64,000 nt of DNA, taken from Sporisorium sorghi. Lineage: Eukaryota; Basidiomycota; Ustilaginomycetes; Ustilaginales; Ustilaginaceae. Of this stretch, positions 1-8,699 are shown piece after piece. The translations under genes were made by a program, and so were the position numbers. Numbering within the stretch: the first letter of the stretch is position 1; the number at the start of each line of letters is the position of its first letter. Location of the stretch: NCBI GenBank assembly GCA_023212695.1, contig JALCCG010000073.1, positions 20,568-84,567 on the forward strand, given 5' to 3'. The notes under the pieces were generated by a model. The model did not search any database and was not told where the DNA came from. It saw nothing but the letters and a program-made list of their open reading frames with translations.

Positions 1-377
1 CCCCTCCGAAAAACCCTCCGAAAAAAGGGACAAAACGCAGCTGGGTGAAACGGGGAGGCCCGATGACGCTCTGACCAAGTCTGGAAATTACGACGAGTCG
101 AAGAGGCAACAACCAGAAACAGCTGGCCCGTGATTGAGCCTGTGTGTGAAGCTGAGCGACAGCTGTATCCAACACTTTTCCCCAAAGACGCGCTTCGTAC
201 CTGATCCCCATCTCGCACCTTCATACCCCCGGTCATCTCCTTCCTCCTTCGCGATCAGACTCTCACCGGCCGGCTCGTCCACACTACTGGCTCGTGCAGC
301 TCCGACCACTGACTGGCTCATCTGCTGCGACATCGAGCACCTGCTCAAGAGGCTGTCATCGTGCGCGCTGATTCGCC
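1..377. other. 5' flank of AP-1 gamma gene
   Basis: No coding region is supported here. The first 26 bases hold a short direct repeat (CCCTCCGAAAAA twice). The rest is the upstream/leader region of the gene starting at 378; the start-codon context is ordinary (TTCGCCATGTCC). Confidence 0.5.
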
Positions 378-3032
378 ATGTCCACCTTCTTCCAGAAACA
401 GCAGCAGGTGGCTGCGCTCGACCCGCGCCTCGGCGGTCTCATGGCTAGCGCGGGTCTTTACAATTTGAAGGCGCTCATCAAGGCCATTCGATCCTGCAAG
501 ACGCTGGCTGACGAGCGATCGCTCATCCAAAAGGAGTCAGCTTCGATCCGCACAGCCTTCAAGGATGAAGATCCTTTCGCACGTCACAACAACATCGCCA
601 AGCTGCTCTACATCCACATGCTCGGCTATCCTGCGCATTTTGGTCAGATCGAGTGCCTCAAGCTCGTTGCTACGCCGCGCTTCACAGACAAGCGTCTGGG
701 CTACCTGGGAATCATGCTGTTGCTCGACGAAAACACCGAGGTCCTGACGCTAGTCACCAACGGTCTCAAGAACGACATGGAACACTCCAACATGTACGTG
801 TGCGGTCTTGCACTTTGCACCTTTGCCAACATTGCATCCGAGGAAATGTCGAGAGATCTCTGCAACGAGATCGAAAAGCTCATGGGCAGCAGCAACACCT
901 ACATCCGTCGAAAGGCTGCCATCTGCGCCATGCGCATCGTCCGCAAGGTGCCTGACCTCATCGATCACTTTGTCGACCGAACCAAGCAGCTGCTTTCGGA
1001 CAAAAATCACGGCGTGCTGCTGTGTGCTGTCACGCTCGCCATCGAGATCTGCCGACAGGATGACGAGGCGTTGGAACAGTACAGGCGCGCCGTACCGCTG
1101 CTGGTACAGCACCTCAAATCGCTCGTCACGACCGGCTACTCGCCCGAGCACGATGTCTCTGGTATTACCGACCCCTTCCTCCAGGTCAAGATCCTGCGCC
1201 TGCTCCGCATTCTCGGAAAAGAAAACGCCCAGGCATCTGAGGCGATGAACGACATTCTGGCACAGGTGGCCACCAACACCGAGGCAAGCAAGAATGTCGG
1301 CAACAGTATCCTCTACGAGACCGTGCTCACCATCCTCGAAATTGACGCAGACAATGGCTTGCGCGTCATGGCCATCAATATCCTCGGCAAGTTCCTCAGC
1401 AACCGCGACAACAACATCCGCTATGTGGCCCTCAACACGCTCAGCAAGGTCGTGTCGATGGACACCAACGCCGTACAGCGCCATCGCAACATCATCCTCG
1501 ACTGTCTTCGTGACGGCGACATTTCCATCCGCCGCCGCGCGCTCGAGCTCAGCTATGCGCTCATCAACGAGAGCAACGTGCGCGTCTTGACGCGCGAGCT
1601 CCTGTCGTTCCTCGAAGTGGCCGATAACGAGTTCAAGCTGGGCATGACCACGCAGATCTGCCTCGCTGCCGAAAAGTTCGCTCCCAACAAGCGATGGCAC
1701 ATTGACACGGTGCTGCGAGTGCTCAAGCTGGCTGGCAACTATGTGCGCGAAGAGATCCTGTCCGCCTTTATTCGTCTCGTGTGCCACACCCCAGAGCTGC
1801 AGGCCTACACGGTGCAGAAGCTCTTCTCTGCGCTCCACCAGGACTTTTCGCAGGAGAGCCTCACGCTCGCTGCTGTCTGGGTCGTTGGCGAGTTCGGAGA
1901 CGTTCTCATCCAGGGCGGCAATTTTGAGGACGAGGAGCTGGTACGAGAGGTGCAGCCCAAGGATGTTGTGGATCTGCTCTCGTCGGTGCTCGACAGTCCG
2001 TACGTCAACGGTTTGATCCGCCAGTTTGTGCTGACATCGCTGGCCAAGCTGCACACGAGACTGTCGGATGCATCGCAGCAGTCGCGCATCGAGCAGATCA
2101 TTGCGAGTTTCGAGAGCAGTGTCGAGGTCGAAATCCAGCAGCGCAGCGTCGAGTTTGCTACCTTGCTCAAGAGGAGCGACATTCGAGAAGGTGTGCTCGA
2201 GAGCATGCCTCCACCGGAGATCAAGCAGACCGTGCTGGGCACGGTGAGCGAGGCAAAGCCAGTGGGATCGACTCGATCAGACAAGGATGCTTTGTTGGAT
2301 TTGATGGGTGACGAGATGCCTGTTGCGAGCGGTGGCGGGCCGGCAGCTGCGAGCGGCGGTGCTTCGACTCAGCAGAGCACGCATGATTTGCTCGCGGACA
2401 TCTTTGGTGGAAGCGATATGGGTGGTGCACCGGCAGCTGCGGCGGCGACGCCGGCAGCACAAAAGCCAAAGAGCTCTGTCAACGATATCCTTGGTTTGTT
2501 CGGAAACAGTGGCAGCACGTCCACACCGCAGCAGGCCCCGGCGGCCGCTGCCGGTGCCGCTCCTGCATCCTCGTACGGCGGTCTCGACCTGCTCGGTAGC
2601 CTCGGCAGCAGCTCTTCCGCATCCGCACCCGCATCCACCGCTGCTCCAGCCTCAGCAACCGCTTCCGCCGCCACACCCGCGCCTACTCCTTCCACCGCCA
2701 AAGCGCACACCGTGTACACAAAGCACGGGCTCACCATCACGCTCACACCCACCACCAACCCAGCCCGACCGGAAATCGTCAACATTACCGCGCGCTTTAC
2801 CTCGACCTCTTCCATCTCCAACGTCAATTTCCAAGCTGCTGTGCCCAAGACGCACAAGCTGCAGATGCAGGCCATCTCGAATTCGACTATCCAGCCTGGG
2901 TCGACCGAGACTCAGGCGCTGAGGGTCATGGTTCCTGCCAACGCCCCTGTGCGGTTGAGGCTGAGGATCGCGTTCGAGGCGGACGGTCAGAGTGTGCAGG
3001 ATCAGACGGACTGGTCGCAGCCTTCGGCTTGA
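378..3032 (+). CDS. APL4: AP-1 clathrin adaptor complex subunit gamma
   Basis: Large subunit of the AP-1 heterotetramer that recruits clathrin and cargo at the trans-Golgi/endosome. The 884-residue intronless product has the full adaptin layout: an alpha-solenoid trunk (about 1-600) with the strongly conserved gamma-adaptin N-terminus (residues around NLKALIKAIRSCKTLADER), a Gly/Ala/Ser/Pro-rich hinge (about 630-770) with LLDLM near 640 resembling an imperfect clathrin box, and a C-terminal gamma-ear (about 774-884). Length matches the family (about 820-880). The first ATG of the open frame fits the conserved N-terminus, so the start is secure. Gamma rather than alpha, beta, delta or epsilon adaptin is called from trunk similarity plus the short single-domain ear. 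Nothing appears broken. Confidence 0.95.
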   Translation: MSTFFQKQQQVAALDPRLGGLMASAGLYNLKALIKAIRSCKTLADERSLIQKESASIRTAFKDEDPFARHNNIAKLLYIHMLGYPAHFGQIECLKLVATPRFTDKRLGYLGIMLLLDENTEVLTLVTNGLKNDMEHSNMYVCGLALCTFANIASEEMSRDLCNEIEKLMGSSNTYIRRKAAICAMRIVRKVPDLIDHFVDRTKQLLSDKNHGVLLCAVTLAIEICRQDDEALEQYRRAVPLLVQHLKSLVTTGYSPEHDVSGITDPFLQVKILRLLRILGKENAQASEAMNDILAQVATNTEASKNVGNSILYETVLTILEIDADNGLRVMAINILGKFLSNRDNNIRYVALNTLSKVVSMDTNAVQRHRNIILDCLRDGDISIRRRALELSYALINESNVRVLTRELLSFLEVADNEFKLGMTTQICLAAEKFAPNKRWHIDTVLRVLKLAGNYVREEILSAFIRLVCHTPELQAYTVQKLFSALHQDFSQESLTLAAVWVVGEFGDVLIQGGNFEDEELVREVQPKDVVDLLSSVLDSPYVNGLIRQFVLTSLAKLHTRLSDASQQSRIEQIIASFESSVEVEIQQRSVEFATLLKRSDIREGVLESMPPPEIKQTVLGTVSEAKPVGSTRSDKDALLDLMGDEMPVASGGGPAAASGGASTQQSTHDLLADIFGGSDMGGAPAAAAATPAAQKPKSSVNDILGLFGNSGSTSTPQQAPAAAAGAAPASSYGGLDLLGSLGSSSSASAPASTAAPASATASAATPAPTPSTAKAHTVYTKHGLTITLTPTTNPARPEIVNITARFTSTSSISNVNFQAAVPKTHKLQMQAISNSTIQPGSTETQALRVMVPANAPVRLRLRIAFEADGQSVQDQTDWSQPSA

Positions 3033-4780
3033 TTGTCCAGCATGATGTCGGCGTAATGCACAGCTTTTCGTTCCCAAACGCCTTTGTTGATGTCTATGTT
3101 TGATCGCTTCTAGTGTCTACGAGTCACTCCGTCGTGAGAGTTGCCGAAAATTTCAATTGTCGTTGTTCGTCTCCGCTGAGTCCGACTCACCAGGGGTGCT
3201 GCTTGCTTGATTAGGATGTAGAGCTCTTTGAAAGGCATCGGCATTGGAAACGATCGCGAGCTACTAGACCAACGCAATCGCACCCCAAATCTTAGAGGCG
3301 GTGCGTCTCCGCTCAGATTTGCGTCCGATCTACAAAAAATTGCCAACAATCATTGGGCGTGCTCGTATTGCTCGCATACGCCCCTTCTTCTCTATGCGGC
3401 CGGCGAGAGCAACTCGAGCAGCGCCGATGATCCTGCACACCACAACAGCGACAGAGCAGCGGACCCGACGACGTGCGGAACACGGACGCCGATGACCGAA
3501 GCGGTGATTCCGATATTGAGATTGACATTGAAGCCGTCGAAGTCAATGCAGTCGACGGAGACGGGGTCATCAGAGTTGAAGGAAAGCAAGCTTGCCAATG
3601 CGATTAGAGCTTGCGCCGTCGAAAACTTCACGTCTCCTCGTTGTCGAAAGGTGAATCGTCTCGCGATTCGCCTTGCTTTGTGTTCACCAAGTCGGTCGTC
3701 TCGGTTCTCAGACCAAGACTGTTGCTAGCAAACACAAGGCTCATTTTCAACGTCGAATTCGTTTGGATTGTAGCGAAGAAGAGGGACTGTCTTTGTTCGG
3801 AGTCCATGAGCGTTGACGCCCTCGTCGTGCTAGATGTGTGTGTTCAACCAGCGTCGGAGGGTCGACAACACGACAGCGCAGCAGCTTTCCGTTGATCCAA
3901 AGTTCCACATTTGCACAAAGCAGAAAGCACATCGACGTCAAGCTCCATTTCATTAGCGAACCCGCTGCGAGACGGAAGAGGTCGAACTCAAAAGTGTAAC
4001 AACATATCAACAGCGGGGAACTGGATGATGAAAGCGTGCGGACGTGGACGGAGACGTCAACTCATTTCGACCCGAGTCGACACAGCGGTCAACCTGCCGG
4101 GCGCGTTGTGGCCGACCGTCAACACACGTCACCGTAACCATGAGGCCCTTTTGAAATGACGTGAGCGATGTCATACCCACTCGCAAACCCAGCACTGACG
4201 AGCGTCTTGACTGGACAGCAACGAACGCCAACATGAATCGGAAGGCCGTGCGTCGGTCAGTGTCCTACTCAAGACGCGTCTCAAGCGGAACTCGAGCCCC
4301 TGCCGCACTCAGGCGGATCTCACCCAGTCCTCAACCATGGCAGCACCACGTCGAAGCACCGCTTTGCACACGATCAACAGTTTGGGGTCATTGTACAGAT
4401 TCGAATTTTGAAAGTAGCGAGCGAGCGTGCATAGACAAACAGAAGACGGCTGCGCTAGACGCAAGAAGCTCTCTCGAGTGTGGGTGAGCTAGAAAGGCAA
4501 CGAGCTACTGCACATCAGAAGCGGATAGACAACCAGCTGTGCATAGTCGAAGACCTAGATAGCAAAGATAGCATGTGGGTGTGAACAAAGAGCCGTCATC
4601 TCGAGCCGTTTCTCGAGGCGCAACTCTTAGTGGGACAGCGAAGGGATCATGTTGTCCTTTCGCTGAACCCGTCTTTTTTGGATGGGATGCAGGGGGGAAA
4701 AGATGACAGCGGGAACAAGAAAGAAGATGCTAGGCGGATGCGAAAGAGTCGAAGAACAAGAGAAGCGAATCTCCAACTGC
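3033..4780. other. convergent intergenic region (AP-1 gamma / RPS6 3' ends)
   Basis: This 1.75 kb stretch lies between two convergent 3' ends. Open frames of up to 166 codons occur on both strands but none shows a recognisable domain or a convincing start. It probably holds both 3' UTRs; I see no RNA gene or repeat. Confidence 0.5.
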
Positions 4781-5509
4781 TTAAGCCTGGACCTTGGCCG
4801 ACTTGCGGGCGGCCTTGTGGGCAGCGACCTCCTGCTTCTTCTCGGCGACACGCTTGGCGATGAGCTGGTCGTACTCCTCCTTCTGGATCTTCTGGGCCTC
4901 TGCCCTGCGGATCTTGAGCGAGCGGAGGTGACGCTTGCGCTGGAGACGCTGGGCGGTGACGAGACGCTGGATCTTGGGCGCCTTGGTGTATGGCTTGGCG
5001 CCCTCCTTCTTGGAGACGACCTCGCGGCGGACGACAAACTGGCGGACGTCATCCTCCTTGGAAAGGTTGAAGAACTTGCGGATGTGGTTGGCACGCTTGG
5101 GGCCGAGACGCTTGGGGACGGTGGAGTCGGCGTCGGTGAGGCCGGGAATCTCCTTCTCGCCCTGCTTGACGACGATGAGGTGGAGGGCCTGGATATCGGG
5201 GCCGACGATGCAGCCGCGGACGGACTTGCGCTTGCGCTCACCGGTGCGACGGGGGCGGTAGCACGAGTCGCCCTTGGAGAGGAGGAGGCGGACACGGTTG
5301 GGGAGGAGGACGCCCTGCTTCATGGGGAAACCCTGCTTGTCGTTACCGCCGCCGATGCGGAGGACGTAGCCCTTCCACTCTTCGCCGAGCGAGTCGACCT
5401 CGACGTCCTGGGACATGCGCTTCTCGTAGAAGCAGCGAACGAGACGCTCATCCTGGATGTCGAAAGACTTCTGGGCACCCGTGGCCGGGTTAGCAACGTT
5501 GAGCTTCAT
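4781..5509 (-). CDS. RPS6: 40S ribosomal protein S6 (eS6)
   Basis: Component of the small ribosomal subunit. The 242-residue product shows the family landmarks in order: MKLN start, [14 protein letters not shown] segment (here [27 protein letters not shown] in part), [40 protein letters not shown] and [11 protein letters not shown]. The ATG at 5509 is chosen because family members begin MKLN; the frame stays open upstream but that part is unrelated. CTCACAG lies directly before the ATG, so a 5' UTR intron probably ends there. Oddity: the C-terminus ends [10 protein letters not shown] and lacks the RRxSS-type cluster that S6 kinases phosphorylate in yeast and animals (see findings). RPS13 lies divergently 2 kb away. 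Confidence 0.97.
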   Translation of the reverse strand: MKLNVANPATGAQKSFDIQDERLVRCFYEKRMSQDVEVDSLGEEWKGYVLRIGGGNDKQGFPMKQGVLLPNRVRLLLSKGDSCYRPRRTGERKRKSVRGCIVGPDIQALHLIVVKQGEKEIPGLTDADSTVPKRLGPKRANHIRKFFNLSKEDDVRQFVVRREVVSKKEGAKPYTKAPKIQRLVTAQRLQRKRHLRSLKIRRAEAQKIQKEEYDQLIAKRVAEKKQEVAAHKAARKSAKVQA

Positions 5510-6261
5510 CTGTGAGTGTGCAATGCAAAGAATGCGGATGGTGAGCATGTCGGAACTGAGCATGTATAATGCGTGACGAGAGCAGCAAAAATCGAGGGCG
5601 CAAGCGCGAGAGGCACAGCACGTCGTTGGAAGGTATGTAGGAGGCGGGCGGGTCGAGGGTGGTGGTTTCTCTGTACGAATCACGATCAAATGCTGGAGAT
5701 CGGATGCGCTGTGTCCTGTTGTCTGAGCTGTGGTGCTTGGTTGTGCGGAAGAGCTGATGTGCAGTCCGATGCATTGCAGAACGGAGACACCAACCGTACG
5801 CTCCGTCGACTCTAGTTGTTGTTGCAGTTGTCCGTTGAGCAGCGGCGAACCTCGTTGCTACTCCTTGTTCGCTTCTCCAACTGACCGTGCAGCATGGTCC
5901 TTCTAGCCTTGAGCCTCCAAGAAAGTTCCTAGCAAGGCCACAACAACATTCAAGCCAAGAGCCTAGTAACGACCATGGTTGTCGGTTGCGTCCTTTCGTT
6001 ACGAGCTGTCCAGATTGATCATGCTGGCGTTGGTGAGCCAATTGGTCTGCGACACGTCTACTGCTTCCAACAGTGATAGCATATTCGTCGTATCCTGAGT
6101 CTCGCTGCCATGCTGCGTGGTTTGCATGCTGATTCGAGGAAGATGCCGATGTGCGGGTGCAGAGAAATGCTGTGTGCTGGCTGCTGATTGTCGTACGGTG
6201 TGCTGTGTCTCTGCGAATGCGTGCTGATGCCGTCGGTATAATGCTGATATCGGAAACCTAC
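5510..6261 (-). other. putative 5' UTR intron of RPS6
   Basis: On the minus strand the base before the RPS6 ATG is the end of a good acceptor (CACTCACAG). The best upstream donor I see is CAAG/GTAGGT at 6261, which would make a 752 bp leader intron. Ribosomal protein genes of fungi often carry an intron at or just before the start codon. The acceptor is convincing; the donor choice is inference. Confidence 0.4.
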
Positions 6262-6868
6262 CTTGAGGGATAGTTGATATGATGAGGTGAGAAGTCAGAG
6301 AGGATCGTGAGCAAACTCGAATCGCAAAGTCGACTGACTGAACGCTCGTCTCTGTGTGGTGTTGCCTGTCCGTTGTGTTCTTCCTCGACTGCTGCCTGCC
6401 TAGTTATCGAGCACTCTCCAGCAGCCGACCGTTGGACCCAGTCTCACACTCAACCAACGCCCGACTCTTGGACCTGAGGCCTGCGAATTCGAATTTGCGA
6501 AGAACAAGTCGGCGTGCACATTTTGAATTGAGAAAAGCTCGGCCGAGGTCACGTTTGCGCTTTTCGAATACAAAATCAGATCAAGTTGAATTTCTGCACA
6601 GAGGAAATCTTGGAAGACTTGACGCAGCTGGAGAGCGAGGCGCTGCTGCTCCTTTTGCTGTGTGCTGCCTCAGTGTGACTGCGATTGCAGCTCGCCAGAG
6701 TCAGAAACCAGCACAGCACAGCTCAAGGTCGAAAGCAAGCCAGCACCACGAGAGCGAAGCGAGTCGACGTCTGGGCTGGATCGGAAAGTGTTGCTCGCCA
6801 TCACTCCATCTCTCCTACCTTTAGGAATCTAGTCCACCGTCGTCATCCTCAAGATCAAGAATATTTAG

Positions 6869-6954
6869 GTACGTCTTTCATCCATACATACGCACCATCA
6901 CGACCGCTTGCCACAAACCGTTCGACTGACTGTTCTCTCTGTTGCTTTGTACAG
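6869..6954 (+). other. candidate 5' UTR intron ahead of RPS13
   Basis: TTTAG/GTACGT opens at 6869 and a pyrimidine-rich TTTGTACAG closes at 6954, a typical 86 bp fungal intron. The acceptor is followed at once by GTATGT, itself a good donor, giving an AG/GT juxtaposition. A second one (CTTGCAG/GTACTG) lies near 7031. This is read from splice consensus only. Confidence 0.3.
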
Positions 6955-7526
6955 GTATGTACGCATGAACAAAGGATTGTTGGGAGGAAAGCATTTCGGC
7001 ATTCAGCTGAGGACATAAGGTGGTCTTGCAGGTACTGTCGCCATGATGTTGGAAAGGATAGGAGCATGTGCACGGAGTAGCAGTCGCGATGTTGGATGAT
7101 CATGCAGCCACCAACCCGACCCATTTTGAAGTTCAACACCAGCATGCATAGCAGCAACATCAGCAGCAACGCCGAGCCCAACACGCCAGCCTACTCGACG
7201 CCTTGCACGCATCGCCATCTATCGACCCGACAGACGCCTTTCGACCGACAGGTTCGCCTACAAAAGGACGACACTGCATGATCATCGCAACCGGGCTGGC
7301 TCCATTGGGAGGAATCTCAGGTGCTCGTGGAACGCTCCGTGAAGGATGCCTGAAGCGAGGCGACCTCAAAGGGACAATCCGTAGAACGAGCTTCATGTTG
7401 GTCTAGTGCTGACTGTTTGCTGTCTTTCTGTCCGACCTTCCACCACATCTTCTGTTTCGCATCCGACATTTGCACCACCTCTCGACACCCGACTCTCATT
7501 CGACACTTTGACCATCTCCAGCCAAA

Positions 7527-8324
7527 ATGGGTCGCATGCACTGTAAGTGTTCACCGTCATTGGGCGAGCACTCTTCGTCAACAGCCTTGTTCCGCTCTTT
7601 CCGCTGTCATGGTCCAATCTTGCATCAACGGTCGTCGCACGGTATTGGAGGGCGGAGTGACGCCTGATCAGCCGTTACACCAGCATCGATCCGGCGGTTG
7701 CCGTCTCTCACGTACCAGGCGCTACCATCTTGCTGCCGACTGCGACCATGTCCGCGAAAGAAAGGACCAAGGCTGTTCATCGAAGAGTCAGCTCGCCCCA
7801 ATACAACTCCGACATCCGCACACATCATCGAGACTAACATCCTTCATCTGCATCGTCGCACCACCACTTGTTCTCACTCCACAGCCAAGGGAAAGGGTAT
7901 CTCCGCCTCGGCTCTGCCTTACCGCCGCACTCCCCCCTCGTGGCTCAAGACCACCCCTGAGGAGGTTGTTGAGCAGATCACCAAGCTCGCCCGAAAGGGC
8001 ATGACCCCTTCGCAGATCGGTGTTCAGCTGCGTGACTCGCAGGGTATCGCCCAGGTCCGTTTCGTGACCGGTAACAAGATCCTGCGTATCCTCAAGTCGC
8101 AGGGCCTTGCTCCTCAGATCCCCGAGGACCTGTACCACCTGATCAAGAAGGCCGTCTCGGTGCGCAAGCACCTCGAGCGCAACCGCAAGGACATGGACTC
8201 CAAGTTCCGCCTGATTCTCATCGAGTCGCGTATCCACCGCCTCGCTCGCTACTACAAGACCAAGGGCGCCGTCGCCCCTACTTTCAAGTACGAGGCCGCC
8301 ACCGCTTCCACCCTCGTTGCCTAA
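7527..8324 (+). CDS. RPS13: 40S ribosomal protein S13 (uS15)
   Basis: Small-subunit ribosomal protein. Two exons: 7527-7542 (ATGGGTCGCATGCACT) and 7885-8324, joined over a 342 bp intron with donor GTAAGT and acceptor CTCCACAG. The join restores the conserved start MGRMHSKGKGIS and yields 151 residues, exactly the family length. Downstream landmarks include [39 protein letters not shown] and the end [12 protein letters not shown]. Splitting a ribosomal-protein gene a few codons after the ATG is typical in fungi. I looked for a box C/D snoRNA in the intron and saw no convincing C and D pair. Confidence 0.97.
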
Positions 8325-8699
8325 ACGAGTCGTTGCATCTTTTTCCTTCATTGTACTATGTTCTCCCTCGGGGCCGCGCTTGCATTCGGGCTACATTGGA
8401 TGCTCGTATGATTCGCAGTCCCTCATCACCAAAAATTGCAACCCAAGTCCTGTCTTGAACACGCAGGCGATTCTTTCCCAACCTTCGATCCGTGTGCGAT
8501 GCGAAAACGTGTGAGATTGCATTGGAGGATCAACATGAGATGCAGAGATGGACGAAACGGACCATGACGCCAGAAGAGCAACAGTGCGAGCGGGAGCGGA
8601 AATCTGAGCCACAAATCGAAACATGCATGCGAGGAGGCGTGTGAGAGGGAATCATAAACGTGAACAATGAACAATGAAAAATCGATGCAACAATGACAT
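8325..8699. other. convergent intergenic region (RPS13 / arrestin 3' ends)
   Basis: Short region between two convergent genes, presumably both 3' UTRs. I see no further feature. Confidence 0.5.

Larger units (their letters stand above)
5510..7526. promoter_or_regulatory. divergent ribosomal-protein promoter and leader region
   Basis: Two kilobases separate the start codons of RPS6 (-) and RPS13 (+). No coding region is supported. Both leaders show splice-like signals, so most of this region is probably transcribed UTR and intron, with a shared core promoter in the middle (roughly 6.3-6.8 kb). The bases just before the RPS13 ATG (about 7430-7526) are pyrimidine-rich, as is common for ribosomal-protein leaders. 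Confidence 0.45.

Noticed and set aside
750..2054. 434-codon open frame opposite AP-1 gamma
   Set aside because: Antisense shadow of a conserved gene; no domain.
3392..3631. Small secreted-looking protein on the minus strand (MKFSTAQALIALASLLSF...)
   Set aside because: The first codon is GTG, not ATG, and no spliced ATG exon or cysteine pattern of a hydrophobin or effector is visible.
6279..6341. Possible box C/D snoRNA (ATGATGA ... CTGA)
   Set aside because: No terminal stem flanks the boxes and no internal C'/D' pair is visible; a chance match.
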